Positions 1 through 9,775 of a stretch of DNA of 64,000 nt are shown piece by piece; the stretch's first letter is position 1, and each line of letters begins with the position of its first letter. The notes beneath the pieces were generated by a model that made no database searches, was not told where the DNA came from, and was given only the letters and a program-made list of their open reading frames with translations. The stretch covers positions 1 through 64,000 of the forward strand of contig CALSMN010000006.1 in NCBI GenBank assembly GCA_943787465.1, given 5' to 3'. The stretch comes from an uncultured Bacteroidia bacterium. Lineage in GTDB: Bacteria > Bacteroidota > Bacteroidia > NS11-12g > UBA9320. Made by a program: the position numbers and the translations under genes.

Positions 1-885
1 CAACTGTAAATCGTTTAAGTACATGAAGATCTAGTTCTTGAAGTTGATTTATAAATAAATAACCAACAAGAATAATAAGCGGTAAATATATTATAACTTT
101 TTTTGTGTGAATTTTTGAAAAAATACAGGGTAATAATTACAATGGATACTATTATGGCAATTAAGGCTGATCTCGTTCCTGTAAAAATTATCAGAGTAAG
201 TCCGATTAACATTGTTGAAAATAATATGATTTTCATTAATTTATTTTCACCTGGAATCAAAAAGCCAGTAAATAATATTGCTATTAGTTGTGAAATCATT
301 GTCGCAAGACGGTTTATAGAAGTGTCTTCAGAGACTGACAAACGTTCTATGCCCAGTTCAATTATATTTTCTTTAAACCAAAAGGAAAATAATAATTATT
401 GCAACAACAGAAGATACAATTAATATCCAGGATAGATTATGAAGATTAATATTCCGAAGTTGACTTAATAAAAAAACAACGTGACTAAGCTTTGCATGAA
501 TACTATAAAAGAGACAAATGAACCCGTAATTGAAAACGCAGATGATATAAGAGCATAGATAAAAAATATTACAAGAAAAATAAACCCCATCTTTTTTATT
601 GGAATTCTGTTTCGAATTTGAGTCAATTAGACACGCTGCTATTAATAAAAAGCCTATGATACGAGATATACTGATTCCATCGTAAGCAAAAAAAGTATTT
701 CCAAGTGAGGAAATTATAAAAACTGGCAAAATAAAAACTGGGTTAAACAACAAAAGGGCAGTACCTACGAATAAAACGCTTAGTAATGTTGTACTTTCAT
801 TAATTTCTGCTAGCATTAAAACAACAACAAGCATAACAGAATATATTGACAGGTATTTTTCTTTTCGTTTTGACAAAATATTCAT
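1..885 (-). pseudogene. Wzy/O-antigen ligase-like membrane protein, frameshifted and cut by window edge
   Basis: This is a multi-pass membrane protein of the O-antigen polymerase/ligase kind, expected to polymerise or ligate glycan repeat units at the inner membrane. The N-terminal piece (373-885) has several hydrophobic helices. The second piece (15-341) carries the helix TGTRSALIAIIVSIV, whose small-R-S motif is typical of the Wzy_C/RfaL region. The reading frame breaks several times (near 600, 470 and 350, and in the T7 run at 98-104). Reading across each break gives continuous hydrophobic protein; for example the alternative frame below about 600 reads SSAFSITGSFVSFIVF. The gene continues past position 1. 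It is the last visible gene of the minus-strand capsule locus. Either it is a recent pseudogene or the indels are sequencing errors. Confidence 0.6.
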
Positions 886-1165
886 TTACAAATTCATTAT
901 TTTTAATATAGTTAATGTAAGTTTTTGTAAGGAGTTATTTTAACCATACCCTTTGATAAAGTATGCTTTCCAGAACCATTATAAATTTCTTTTTACGATA
1001 GTTTTAGTAAAAAAACCTAACTGATAACTTTTTATCAAAACGTACTGTTTAATTTTCAAAATAATATTGCTGCTTTGAATTGTAGGGCTGAATAGCTTGA
1101 ATAAGGATTTCACAAAAAACCGTTCTATTTTAATACTAACTATATTGAAATTGGACTACATACAC
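885..1165. other. Gap between wzy-like gene and glycosyltransferase, no intact gene
   Basis: No start-to-stop gene of credible length was seen. On the minus strand short stretches look protein-like, such as YQLGFFTKTIVKRNL and, after a stop and in the same frame, WFWKAYFIKGYG. These resemble the hydrophobic or basic C-termini of family 2 glycosyltransferases. The gap may therefore hold the frameshifted 3' end of another sugar-transfer gene, but this is only an impression from short strings. Confidence 0.25.
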
Positions 1166-2390
1166 TACAATGAATATTCTTCCTTTGAATTTGAAATATT
1201 AATTAAAGCGCATAATATTAGTTTTTCATATTCTTTTGCAATATTCTTTCCAGCCTATATTAGGCAATGATTGTGAAACACTTTTACTGTCAAATTTATA
1301 CAAATTCAAATCGGCTAAACAAGTTTTTATTGCCTCAACAGATTCGTTTTCAATTAATATTGAATTTGACTTATTTAATATATTTTCTTGTACCAACGGT
1401 GTATTTTTGGGCGCGATTACGGGCACTCCACATGCAATGCTTTCAATATATGTGGCACCGAAGCCCTCTTTAATGCTTGGTAATATCATAAAATCGACAA
1501 AAGCCATTGTTTCACGTATTTTTTCAGTTTCTATTATCCCTTTATACTCAAAAACAATATTGTATTTCTTTGCTGTGATTTCCAGTTCTTCAACTGTTTC
1601 TCTATCTCCTCCTCCAATACACATATAATTAAATTTTGAGTTGAAAGTTTTTAAAGCTTCCATAACACGCATTTGGCCTTTTCTCTCACCTATCGACCCA
1701 ACAGTACACAAGGTTATTTTGTCATTTTTACTTTTATTTTTGTCAACATTATAATACTCCTTCTTGCTCATACCCTTGCAAAATAACTTCTGATTTTGGT
1801 GTGGTTGGACCATATAATGCATTAAATTCATCTTTAACCTGGTTTGTAATAAACAAAATAGCATTAATTCTTTTTGATTTACAAATTTTCTCTTCTAGCT
1901 TTCGGTATTCAACATTGTTTTTTACTGAATGATCATTTACTAAACAATGGTGCATGGTTACTATTATTTTAACATTTTCGGGAACAATATCTACTAAATA
2001 ACAACTGTTTACTCCATGAAAATGCACTAAATCTGGTTTTACTTCAGATATATTTTTTTTTAATAAAATACGTTTGATGAAAAGATTAAATATAGATACA
2101 TTATAAAGTTTAGAATATATTGTCCAAGTGCTGAAAAATACACCAATTGAGGCTACTAAATGGCTTAGAATATATGATATTAATGTTTTTTTTTCCCAAC
2201 CGAAGATTTTTAATTTTCCCTTCACAGCTTTTTGCTTTGTGTAAATCTGTAGCAATAAAGCTAACATTTAAAGTTATCAGTTGAATTAGCCATATTAAAT
2301 GCCAATTGATACATTCCATTTGATAGTCCTGATGATTGTTTTTCCTCCAAACCACTTAGGAATATGTCCAAAAACTAAAACTTTTTTCAT
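1165..2390 (-). pseudogene. Family 4-like glycosyltransferase, interrupted by about four small indels
   Basis: This is a GT-B fold glycosyltransferase that would add a sugar to the capsule or O-antigen repeat unit in the cytoplasm. The likely start at 2390 reads MKKVLVFGHIPKWFGGK. The C-terminal Glycos_transf_1 domain (1226-1864) shows VGSIGERKGQ, the donor-site region FMILPSIKEGFGATYIES and GVPVIAP. Frames change near 2336 (A5 run), 2250, 1775 and 1240. After the last change the frame reads NIAKEYEKLI, the usual GT4 C-terminal helix, and stops at 1165-1167. Because the protein is coherent across every break, the indels are either very recent or errors in the sequence. The acceptor and donor sugars cannot be told. 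Confidence 0.7.
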
Positions 2391-2428
2391 AATTTATTTT
2401 TTTAAAATAATCTTGATAAGAGGATTAT

Positions 2429-3022
2429 TTATTTATTTGGATTTAAGTCATTGAATAATTCTGATTCAGTTAAACCACAAATTATATGACCAATTATAAT
2501 GTGTGCCTCTTGAATTCTGGGGGTTATAGTTGAAGGAACTTTAATGTTTATATCACAAAACTTATCCATTTCACCAACTTTCTCACCAGAAAATCCTATT
2601 GTTTTAATACCTTTATTTTTACATATTGAAAGAGCCTCAACAATATTTTTAGAATTTCCTGAGGTTGAAATTGCTATAAAAACATCTCCTTCATTTCCCA
2701 ATGCTTGAATTTGCCTAGCAAATAAATAATTATATCCATAATCATTCCCAATGGCGGTTAAAATTGATGTATCAGTAGTTAGAGCTATTGAAGCTAAACC
2801 AGGTCTATCAAAATAGAATCTACTAACAAATTCTCCAGCTATGTGTTGACAATCGGCAGCACTTCCACCGTTCCCAGCAAGTAAGGTTTTATTACCAGAT
2901 TTGTATGCGTCAATTACCATTTTAGTTGCTAATTCAATTTGATGAATACATCTGTCACATTCTAATAATGCTTTTTTCACATCTATAGAATTTTGTATTT
3001 CATTTTTTATAATGTTTTCCAT
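2429..3022 (-). CDS. gmhA: GmhA-like SIS-domain sugar-phosphate isomerase
   Basis: This is a 197-residue SIS-domain protein of the phosphoheptose isomerase family, which converts sedoheptulose 7-phosphate to D-glycero-D-manno-heptose 7-phosphate in the cytoplasm. The phosphate-binding motif GNGGSAAD lies at residues 50-57 and the second SIS motif STSGNSKNI at 119-127. The segment EAHIIIGH near residue 170 matches the conserved His/Glu region of GmhA. Length is normal for the family. It sits inside the nonulosonate module; a heptose-7-phosphate kinase homologue is far away (38160-39152), so either heptose steps are split between loci or this copy makes a capsule-specific sugar. Confidence 0.85.
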   Translation of the reverse strand: MENIIKNEIQNSIDVKKALLECDRCIHQIELATKMVIDAYKSGNKTLLAGNGGSAADCQHIAGEFVSRFYFDRPGLASIALTTDTSILTAIGNDYGYNYLFARQIQALGNEGDVFIAISTSGNSKNIVEALSICKNKGIKTIGFSGEKVGEMDKFCDINIKVPSTITPRIQEAHIIIGHIICGLTESELFNDLNPNK

Positions 3023-3155
3023 TTTTATATTTTTATTTATTATATATTTTTTAAAAATTACTTATAATCGACGTTAGCTTGGTTCCCGTCTTTTTTTGAC
3101 CTATTTCAAAGTTTTTATAATGATTTTGGAGTTTTGAGTAGACCACAGGAATTAT

Positions 3156-3890
3156 TTAAATAGCAGTCCAACCTCCATCAACAATTAAATTTTGACCTGT
3201 AATATATTTCGCTTCATCTGATACAAGAAACGAAACAGCAGGTGCAATATCATCCGGATTTCCCATGCGTTTTAAAGGGACTTTGTTTTCATAGTTTTTT
3301 ACAAATATTTCATTTTGATTATCAAAAATACCCCCAGGTGAAACACAGTTTACACGAACACCATGTCTTCCATAATAAGATGACAGATAACGAGAGAAAT
3401 TTATTATCCCTCCCTTTATTGCTGAATATGCAGCTGCTGAGGTCATATTAGTACCCTCATAAACAGTAAAATCGTTTCCAACAACTCCATAAATCGATGC
3501 AATATTAACAATTGCCCCCTTGGTCTTTAGCAATTCAGGCATAACTTTTTGAATAAACAAAAAAGTGGTGTTCATTTGCATATCCACATTCATTTGCCAA
3601 GATTCGTATTTTATATCTTCAAATTTTTCTCCCCAATCATTTGTTCTTGGATATGCATTATTAACCAAACCGTCTATTTTTCCATAAACTGATATAATAT
3701 TTTTTATAGCTTCTACTATTGAGTCCTCAGAAGTTATATCAACAAATAGATTATTCTTTTCATAATCAGTTTTAATATTAATATCCGCATTAATTGCAAT
3801 TGCTCCTTTAGATTTTAGATTTTTTATAAATTCCTTACCTAATAATCCTCCCCCTCCAGTTACTATTATTACTTTATCTTTTAGTGTCAT
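3156..3890 (-). CDS. SDR-family oxidoreductase, PtmA-like
   Basis: This 244-residue classical short-chain dehydrogenase is a cytoplasmic NAD(P)-dependent oxidoreductase. The Rossmann motif TGGGGLLG is at residues 11-18, catalytic Ser is near 132 and the YxxxK pair is Tyr155/Lys159. The C-terminus ends in GQNLIVDGG, the usual SDR ending. The opening DKVIIVTGGGGLLGKEF resembles flagellin-modification protein PtmA, which in Campylobacter accompanies legionaminic acid synthesis. The neighbours (NeuA, PtmE, NeuC, NeuB and LegC homologues) support that role. The exact substrate is inferred, not shown. A purine-rich stretch (aggttttt on plus, i.e. an AG-poor leader) gives no clear ribosome-site information. 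Confidence 0.75.
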   Translation of the reverse strand: MTLKDKVIIVTGGGGLLGKEFIKNLKSKGAIAINADINIKTDYEKNNLFVDITSEDSIVEAIKNIISVYGKIDGLVNNAYPRTNDWGEKFEDIKYESWQMNVDMQMNTTFLFIQKVMPELLKTKGAIVNIASIYGVVGNDFTVYEGTNMTSAAAYSAIKGGIINFSRYLSSYYGRHGVRVNCVSPGGIFDNQNEIFVKNYENKVPLKRMGNPDDIAPAVSFLVSDEAKYITGQNLIVDGGWTAI

Positions 3891-3916
3891 AAGTTCAATT
3901 TACAGGAGGTTTTTCT

Positions 3917-4570
3917 TTAAACGTCCCAAATATTATTAATGTGTTTTTTTTTCTTTTTGTAACTATTTTTTGGATTACCAAAATAAATATTTTCAGCATC
4001 TAACTCTTTATCTATTATTAAACTATTTGATGCTAATTCACAATTATTTCCAATTTTACAATCTCCTAAGATTGAAGCATGAGGATGTAAGGTTACGTAT
4101 TTACCTAATATTGGATACACATCTTTGTTAGCTCCAATTGAACAACCTTGATAGACAACTAAATAATCATTAAATTCTCCTCTTCCAATTACAGTTCCCA
4201 AAGGATGTACGAATAAAAAAATATTTGGAAGTTTAATTTCATAAAACACATCAACACCAAATAACATTTTATTTAATAAAAATAATTTTTCACATAAAGT
4301 AATATAGATGTTGTTATTATATAAAGTGTTCGAAAAAAAATATAAAAACATTGAATATTGATCTCCATGTAAATGATTGAAATTTACTTCTCCATCAACA
4401 AAAAAATATTTGTTTTTAACTTTTGAAAAACAAAACTCTAACCTCTTCAATGATAACTCAAAGGAATTCATTAATTCTTTTTTCACATATTCACTTCTAT
4501 CAGGAAATAAATTGTGAACTTGACTTAAAGTATAATCTAATAATTCTATTTTATTTATGGAGATATTCAT
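3917..4570 (-). CDS. Left-handed beta-helix (hexapeptide) acyltransferase
   Basis: This 217-residue protein has an alpha-helical N-terminal half and a C-terminal hexapeptide-repeat beta-helix, seen from about residue 125 in GTVIGRGEFNDYLVVYQG and then GKYVTLHPHASILGDCKIG. That is the fold of serine and sugar O- or N-acetyltransferases such as CysE and LegH/PglD/NeuD types. It overlaps the 3' neighbour in the transcript order by 4 bases (its ATG overlaps the end of the cytidylyltransferase gene), which suggests translational coupling. A likely job is N- or O-acetylation of the nonulosonic acid or its precursor. The C-terminal end is lysine-rich (KKKKKH), which is unusual but may reflect the AT-rich composition. 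Confidence 0.7.
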   Translation of the reverse strand: MNISINKIELLDYTLSQVHNLFPDRSEYVKKELMNSFELSLKRLEFCFSKVKNKYFFVDGEVNFNHLHGDQYSMFLYFFSNTLYNNNIYITLCEKLFLLNKMLFGVDVFYEIKLPNIFLFVHPLGTVIGRGEFNDYLVVYQGCSIGANKDVYPILGKYVTLHPHASILGDCKIGNNCELASNSLIIDKELDAENIYFGNPKNSYKKKKKHINNIWDV

Positions 4571-5292
4571 TTCTTGAAAATTTTTTTAATGTCTACAATT
4601 TTTTCTTTAATTAAAAATTCAGAAAAAACCCAATCAAATGGTTCGTCTATCTCTATTGAACATTCATCAGGTATCATATAAGGAAGAGTTTTCTCTGTAT
4701 AAAATGTTTTGTTCAATTTGAAATCATCCCATCTAGAAATGTAAAAACCACCACTAGGAGTAATTTGCTTCTTGAATTCCTGTCTGCCAAGATTTTCTTT
4801 ACTACTAAAACGTTTAGCTAACTCTGATAAATACTCTGATTCGTTTTGGATAAAAAAAGTATTTGGTCTAGTTTCTTCAACTGCAACAATTGAACTAGCA
4901 TCCTTATTTTTTTTTAAAATATTAAGAGAATTTAATAAATCACTAAAATAAACTAATGGGGAAGTAGGTTCTAATAATCCTATAAAATTAAACTTTAAAC
5001 CCGATTTTTCAGCAAAATTAATTGCATGAAGTACTACATCGTTTGACGATGCTGTGTCATTTGACAAATAATCTGGTCTAATAAAAGGAACTTTAGCCCC
5101 AGCTTTTATAGCGATTGATGCATATTCATTTGAATCAGTTGATACCCATACTTGGTTTTCTTCTGCTATAGTTAAAGCAGATTTTATTCTGTATTCGATT
5201 AAAGGAATATTATTAAGTAATTTTATGTTTTTATTAATTATAGATTTTGAACCAGACCTTGCTGGTATTATCCATAAAATATCTTTACCCAT
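4567..5292 (-). CDS. neuA: Acylneuraminate (CMP-nonulosonate) cytidylyltransferase
   Basis: This 241-residue enzyme would activate a nonulosonic acid (sialic, legionaminic or similar) with CTP to give the CMP-sugar used by capsule glycosyltransferases. The signature IPARSGSKSIINKN at residues 9-22 is the CTP-binding loop of the NeuA/LegF/PseF family, followed by STDSNEYASIA and the RPDYLSNDTASS segment typical of the group. Length is normal. It lies between the PtmE-like guanylyltransferase and the acyltransferase, in the same order seen in legionaminic acid clusters, so LegF is the best functional guess. The sequence does not prove which nonulosonate is used. Confidence 0.88.
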   Translation of the reverse strand: MGKDILWIIPARSGSKSIINKNIKLLNNIPLIEYRIKSALTIAEENQVWVSTDSNEYASIAIKAGAKVPFIRPDYLSNDTASSNDVVLHAINFAEKSGLKFNFIGLLEPTSPLVYFSDLLNSLNILKKNKDASSIVAVEETRPNTFFIQNESEYLSELAKRFSSKENLGRQEFKKQITPSGGFYISRWDDFKLNKTFYTEKTLPYMIPDECSIEIDEPFDWVFSEFLIKEKIVDIKKIFKK

Positions 5293-5296
5293 TTAT

Positions 5297-6335
5297 CTAG
5301 TTTAAATGATTAATAAATTCTTTAGCTCTATTGTAATCACTTTTACTTCCAATATCTATCCAATAACCAGAAATCGGTTTGTAAACTAAATTACCACCTC
5401 TTTTCAAAACTAAATCCATTAAATCAGTGATGTCAAAAAACTTATTTTTTGGTATATCATTTATTAATTTTTTTGTGAGCAGATATATTCCGGCATTTGA
5501 ATAATAATCATAAGAAGGTTTTTCTTTAAAAGAAATTATTTTGTCTTGTTTAGTTTCAAATATTGCAAAAGGGTATATCAACCTTGTAATTTGTAGAAGA
5601 TATAGCCATATCTGCATCTGATTGTGTTAGTTTTAAAAATAAATCTTCAAAATTCACATTTGTAAATAAATCACTGTTCATTAATAAAATATTATCGGTT
5701 TTAAATTCTTTTACTAGACCTAAAGCTCCAGCTGTTCCTAAGAATTTATCCTCCCAAACGTATTCAATACTTATTCCTTTACTACTACCATCACCAAAAT
5801 ATTCCTCAATTTGAGATCCTAAATAATTTAATGAGATATATATTTTTTTTATTCCATAGGAGATTAAATTATTAATATTATGCTCGATTATGGGTATACC
5901 CCCTAATTTCAACATTGGCTTTGGTACAGAATTTGTTAATGGACTTAATCTTTTGCCTTTTCCACCTGCCATTATCATACATTCAACTGGTAATTTGGAT
6001 TTTATCTTTTCTAAATCAATTAAATCTACAAGATTTTTTCTTTTATTTAAAATCGGTAAAATTTTAATGTCTTTATCTCTGTATTTATTTAAATCTAGAT
6101 AAGAATTACTATCATATTCAAAAAAGAAATCTTTACGACAAACATCTTCAATTTTTTTTCTAATATTCGTGTCCAAGATTAGTGACCTTCTAATATCTCC
6201 ATCAGTAAGTGAGCCGATAATTCGGTCATTATTATCTGTTACAAATAATATAAGTCTACTAATATTAGTTATTTCGTTCAATCTTTTGAGTGCATCATAA
6301 ATTGTTTTTTCTTTATTAATTAGGATACTATTCAT
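5297..6335 (-). pseudogene. ptmE: CBS-domain sugar nucleotidyltransferase (PtmE-like), one-base frameshift
   Basis: The protein begins with a CBS pair (residues 1 to about 110, with RIIGSLTDGDIRRSLI) followed by an NTP-transferase domain with MAGGKGKRL at residues 122-130 and SVPKPMLKLG just after. This is the architecture of PtmE, the glucosamine-1-phosphate guanylyltransferase that feeds legionaminic acid synthesis in Campylobacter. The frame breaks near 5565-5575: the first frame ends VDIPFCNI, while the second frame continues with FAIFETKQDKI. Removing one T from the TTTT after CCC on the minus strand restores an intact protein ending NRAKEFINHLN. The rest of the sequence is well kept, so a sequencing error or a very recent mutation is likely. 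Confidence 0.82.
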
Positions 6336-6364
6336 ATTAGTTTTTTTTTATAATTTACTTTAAA

Positions 6365-7483
6365 CTACTTAACTGTTAATTTCATTTTAAGTGTTTCAAA
6401 TATTTTCTCTGCAGTATCACCGTCACCATACATATTAAATTTTTCAAGAACAGGAGATGCTTCTATTTTTTCAACAGCTTTCAAAATACTATTCTCAGTT
6501 ATCTCTGCATTTAAAATATTTGGGGTAATAATTCTCCCTTTTTGTCTGTCTCCAAGATTAATAACATACTTTGGAAAGAATGCTGCTTCAACAAAACCAC
6601 TAGATGTATTTCCTAACATAAATTCACAATACTTCATACATGTGAGGTATCCAATTGTACCAAAAGATTCAACACCTACTGCGTTGTTATTTGTTCTAAT
6701 AAAATCAATTAATTTTTCACGAATCATATTACCCATTGTATCGGCGTTTGGCATAGTGATAATTAATTGATATTTGTTTAGTTTTTTTAATGCTAACAAA
6801 AGTTCATAAATATGACTTTTGTTTTTTTGAATTGATACAGTCTCAGGATGAAAGGTAATTAATACACTCTTTTTATCTAAATCAATATTAAACCTGTCTT
6901 TAAAATCATTGGTAGAAAGAAAATTCATTTTACTGAGATTATCAATACTTAATGCTCCATAATTAAATACATTATTTTTGTTTTCAACACCAATAAGATT
7001 AATTACTTGCCTCTTATATTGATCTGTCGAAACAAAGTGAAATTTTGACATTAAAGTCAAACTATTTCTAAAAACATTGTCAATAGCCCCTAGTGTAATT
7101 TCTCCTCCAGAAATATGAGCAATTGGAATATTGAAGGGAATAGATGAAGTTACAGCTGAAAACATTTCAAAACGGTCACCTAAGCAAATAATTAAATCAT
7201 ATTTACCAAATTTCCATATTGATGAGAATTTAATTATTGTTAATCCCATAGAATCAGAAATGGATTCAGCAGTATCACCAAGAACTAATCCGTCAATTTT
7301 GTACTTTATTTCAAAACCATCCTCTTCAATTTTTTTAGCAGAATTTCCATACAAGAGTGAGTTATGATTTCCGAAAGCTATAATATCTAATTCTAATTCC
7401 TTATCGTTTTTAAACTTTGTTATTAATGGGTAATAAATACTATAATCAGCTCTTGAACTTGTTAGAAGTGCTATTCTTTTCAT
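6365..7483 (-). CDS. neuC: Hydrolysing UDP-sugar 2-epimerase, NeuC/LegG-like
   Basis: This enzyme would hydrolyse and epimerise an NDP-N-acetylated amino sugar to the free ManNAc-type sugar that feeds the nonulosonate synthase. The start KRIALLTSSRADYSIYYPL and the motif ISGGEITLGAID are hallmarks of the NeuC/LegG branch, and GNTSSGFVEA forms the UDP-binding region. An upstream in-frame ATG at 7501 exists, but starting at 7483 (MKRIALLT) aligns with the family and avoids a longer overlap with the synthase gene. About 372 residues is the usual length. With LegC present, a LegG role (acting on a diacetyl-bacillosamine derivative) is favoured over NeuC proper. Confidence 0.85.
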   Translation of the reverse strand: MKRIALLTSSRADYSIYYPLITKFKNDKELELDIIAFGNHNSLLYGNSAKKIEEDGFEIKYKIDGLVLGDTAESISDSMGLTIIKFSSIWKFGKYDLIICLGDRFEMFSAVTSSIPFNIPIAHISGGEITLGAIDNVFRNSLTLMSKFHFVSTDQYKRQVINLIGVENKNNVFNYGALSIDNLSKMNFLSTNDFKDRFNIDLDKKSVLITFHPETVSIQKNKSHIYELLLALKKLNKYQLIITMPNADTMGNMIREKLIDFIRTNNNAVGVESFGTIGYLTCMKYCEFMLGNTSSGFVEAAFFPKYVINLGDRQKGRIITPNILNAEITENSILKAVEKIEASPVLEKFNMYGDGDTAEKIFETLKMKLTVK

Positions 7484-7487
7484 GTAT

Positions 7488-8513
7488 TTAATTTTTAACA
7501 ATATCTTTTAAAGACAACTTATAATCTTTGTGAACATTTTTGTTTAATTTATTATTTAGAACTAAAGATATATTCATTGGAGTAATTCCGTCACCAGGTC
7601 TTTTCATAATCAAATCTTTATTTGTTATTATATGTCCCTTAGGCAAATCATTTAATATATGAATACTTCTTCTAGCAATAAATAGATTTTTCTTTTCAGA
7701 TTCTGTTGGTATTTTTTTTGATGATCCTAAGGCTTCTTCAATATTCCTTATTGCTCTAATCATTTCTTTTAATTCATTTGGTTCTAAAGAGGCTAAATGG
7801 TCAGGTCCATCCATTTTTCTATCAAGAGTAAAATGTTTCTCTATAATTGTAGCTCCCATTGCAACGGCAGCTATTGGTACTTCAATACCTAAAGTATGAT
7901 CTGAATATCCAAACTTAACACCAAAATACTCACCTATTGTTAACATAGCTTTAAGATTTACATCACTCATTTTTGTGGGGTAATCAGTATTACAATGTAG
8001 AACAGATATATTTTCTTTAAGAGTTCCTTCAGATAACAATATATCCAACGCTGAACTTATTTCATCCATTGTAGACATTCCTGTTGATAAAATCACTTTT
8101 TTCTTTAATCCACCTATAGTTTGTAAATAAGGTAAATTTGTGATTTCTCCAGATGGTATTTTAAAGGTATCTAATCCTAGATTGCATAGGTATTCAATAG
8201 ATAAATGATCAAAGGGTGTGGATAAAAATTTGATTCCTACTTGATTAGAATAATTTTGTAATTCTTTATAAGAATCTAGCGGTAAATGAATTTTTTTTGC
8301 CATATCTAACTGACTCTCGAAAGAATCACCTGTATTATCAATTTGATAAGTAGCTTTTACAGCATCATTTGTCATCACTAACTCTGGAACTGCTGTTTGA
8401 AACTTGACAATATCTGCCCCAGATTCTTTAGCTACATCAATTAATTTTTTTGCGATTTCTAAATCTGCATTATGATTAACTCCTGCTTCAGCTATAATTA
8501 ATACTTTATTCAT
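7488..8513 (-). CDS. neuB: Nonulosonic acid synthase, NeuB/LegI-like
   Basis: This 341-residue enzyme condenses phosphoenolpyruvate with a ManNAc-type sugar to give a nine-carbon acid. The NeuB TIM-barrel domain shows IAEAGVNHN at residues 7-15, VKFQT, FKIPSGEITNLP and STGM, then YSDHTLGIEVPIAAVAMGATIIEKHFT written here in two parts of the conserved C-terminal barrel. A SAF (antifreeze-like) domain follows from about residue 275, with RRSIH and MKRPGDGI, as in all sialic, legionaminic and pseudaminic acid synthases. Start is a clear ATG. It is tightly linked to the neighbouring epimerase gene, which fits the pathway order. Confidence 0.9.
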   Translation of the reverse strand: MNKVLIIAEAGVNHNADLEIAKKLIDVAKESGADIVKFQTAVPELVMTNDAVKATYQIDNTGDSFESQLDMAKKIHLPLDSYKELQNYSNQVGIKFLSTPFDHLSIEYLCNLGLDTFKIPSGEITNLPYLQTIGGLKKKVILSTGMSTMDEISSALDILLSEGTLKENISVLHCNTDYPTKMSDVNLKAMLTIGEYFGVKFGYSDHTLGIEVPIAAVAMGATIIEKHFTLDRKMDGPDHLASLEPNELKEMIRAIRNIEEALGSSKKIPTESEKKNLFIARRSIHILNDLPKGHIITNKDLIMKRPGDGITPMNISLVLNNKLNKNVHKDYKLSLKDIVKN

Positions 8514-8518
8514 TGTTT

Positions 8519-8836
8519 TTAAAAATTATCTTTTTTTTCTAAAATTTTATTTACGTTGTCCCATCCATTAAAAGAAATAGCACGATCATCAATCCAAACA
8601 TCTCCAATTGGTTTTCCTAAAATAAGTTGGTGATACTTAAAACCATTTCTTTTTAACCAATCTGTGGTCATTTCAAATTCTACCCAAGCACGAGCTGAAT
8701 AGAGTATTACAGTGTGACCTTTGTCATAAATACTATTTACTGACTCAGCAGCACTAATTAAAGGCTTAGCCATAGACCTACTGTAAGTTTTTTCTTCAGT
8801 ACATATAGTACCATCAATATCAATAATTATTTGCAT
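8519..8836 (-). CDS. Small HAD-family phosphatase-like protein
   Basis: This 105-residue protein has the HAD motif I, IDIDGT at residues 5-10 with Asp6 and Asp8 as nucleophile and acid/base candidates, motif II as ILYSAR near 44-49, and a C-terminal DDRAISF that can serve as motif IV. It is a minimal capless HAD, the kind often annotated as capsule-biosynthesis phosphatase. Its start overlaps the end of the ATP-grasp gene by 10 bases, so the two are translationally coupled. It may dephosphorylate a sugar intermediate of the nonulosonate module, but the substrate cannot be inferred. Confidence 0.75.
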   Translation of the reverse strand: MQIIIDIDGTICTEEKTYSRSMAKPLISAAESVNSIYDKGHTVILYSARAWVEFEMTTDWLKRNGFKYHQLILGKPIGDVWIDDRAISFNGWDNVNKILEKKDNF

Positions 8837-9771
8837 ATTTTGTAGTTTTCTGAAAATCGACGTAACATTAAAAAATTATCAGTCCAATTTTCGTTCTTAT
8901 TATTTTTAATTTTATAATATTCATTTAACAAGTAGGCCGGTGAATTTGCGCCTGCAAAAATTGAATTTAGAACTGCACCACCAAATCTTGGATTAATTTC
9001 CATATAATATAAAACTTTAGTTTTTCTATCTTGAATAAACTGAAGTGTTATCGGTCCTACTAAATTGGTTTTTTCAATAATCTTCCTACTATAATCAATA
9101 ATCGATTGATCTTTAACGGTAATTGATTTTATTGATTCACCTCCTTGAGTTTCTAGCCTTATTCTTGGAACAATTGATATGATTTCATTATTAATAGTAG
9201 ACCTATAAATATCTACACTATATTCGTTTCCTTCAATAAATTTTTGTACTAAATATTTTTTCTTATTCTTTAAATTTTTGAGTTCTTCTGAATTTTGGAT
9301 TATTATAAGTCCTTTAGATGCAGAACCATTTATTGGTTTCGCTATCAAGGGGTAATTATTAATACTATCTGGAACATTAACTTTATTATCTATACACCAT
9401 TGGTTGGCTAGGTGTTTGTCAAAAAATAGATTACAATTCTCTTCATTTGAAACGGGTATAAATATATTCTTGAATTCAATCATATCTTTTAACCTTGCGG
9501 CTATAAGTGTAGATAAATCTAAAAAAGGTATTATAATATTAATTTTATTAATCAATGAAACTTTTAATAGGTCAGTATAAATATTCTTGTCATTCCACTT
9601 TTGTCCAATAATTATTTTTGCGACAAAAGAAATTGGTACATTTTCACTAACTCATATGAAAAAACATTCACCTTTATACCTCTAGTCAAACCTTCACTAA
9701 TAAATTTTTCTGCCATTGAGACTCTTTTGGCCCCGCCGAGAAAAAGAATATTTAAAATTTTATTGCTCATT
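8827..9771 (-). pseudogene. ATP-grasp ligase, one-base frameshift near its N-terminus
   Basis: This is an ATP-grasp fold ligase of the kind found in polysaccharide clusters, which would join a carboxylate to an amine using ATP. The probable true start at 9771 reads MSNKILNILFLGGAKRVSMAE, a dinucleotide-fold start. The frame breaks at the short run 9641-9644; the second frame then reads NVPISFVAKIIIGQ and runs into the long downstream piece (8827-9555). That piece carries the ATP-binding segment PLIAKPINGSASKGLIII and the metal-binding end YYMEINPRFGG. The start ATG at 9555 is internal and should not be used. An amino-acid decoration of the sugar is a possible role, but this is speculation. 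Confidence 0.75.
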
Positions 9772-9775
9772 TAAA

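Noticed and set aside
103-423. 106-codon plus-strand frame at the left edge
   Set aside because: It is the antisense of the wzy-like membrane gene, whose minus-strand protein has clear hydrophobic helices.
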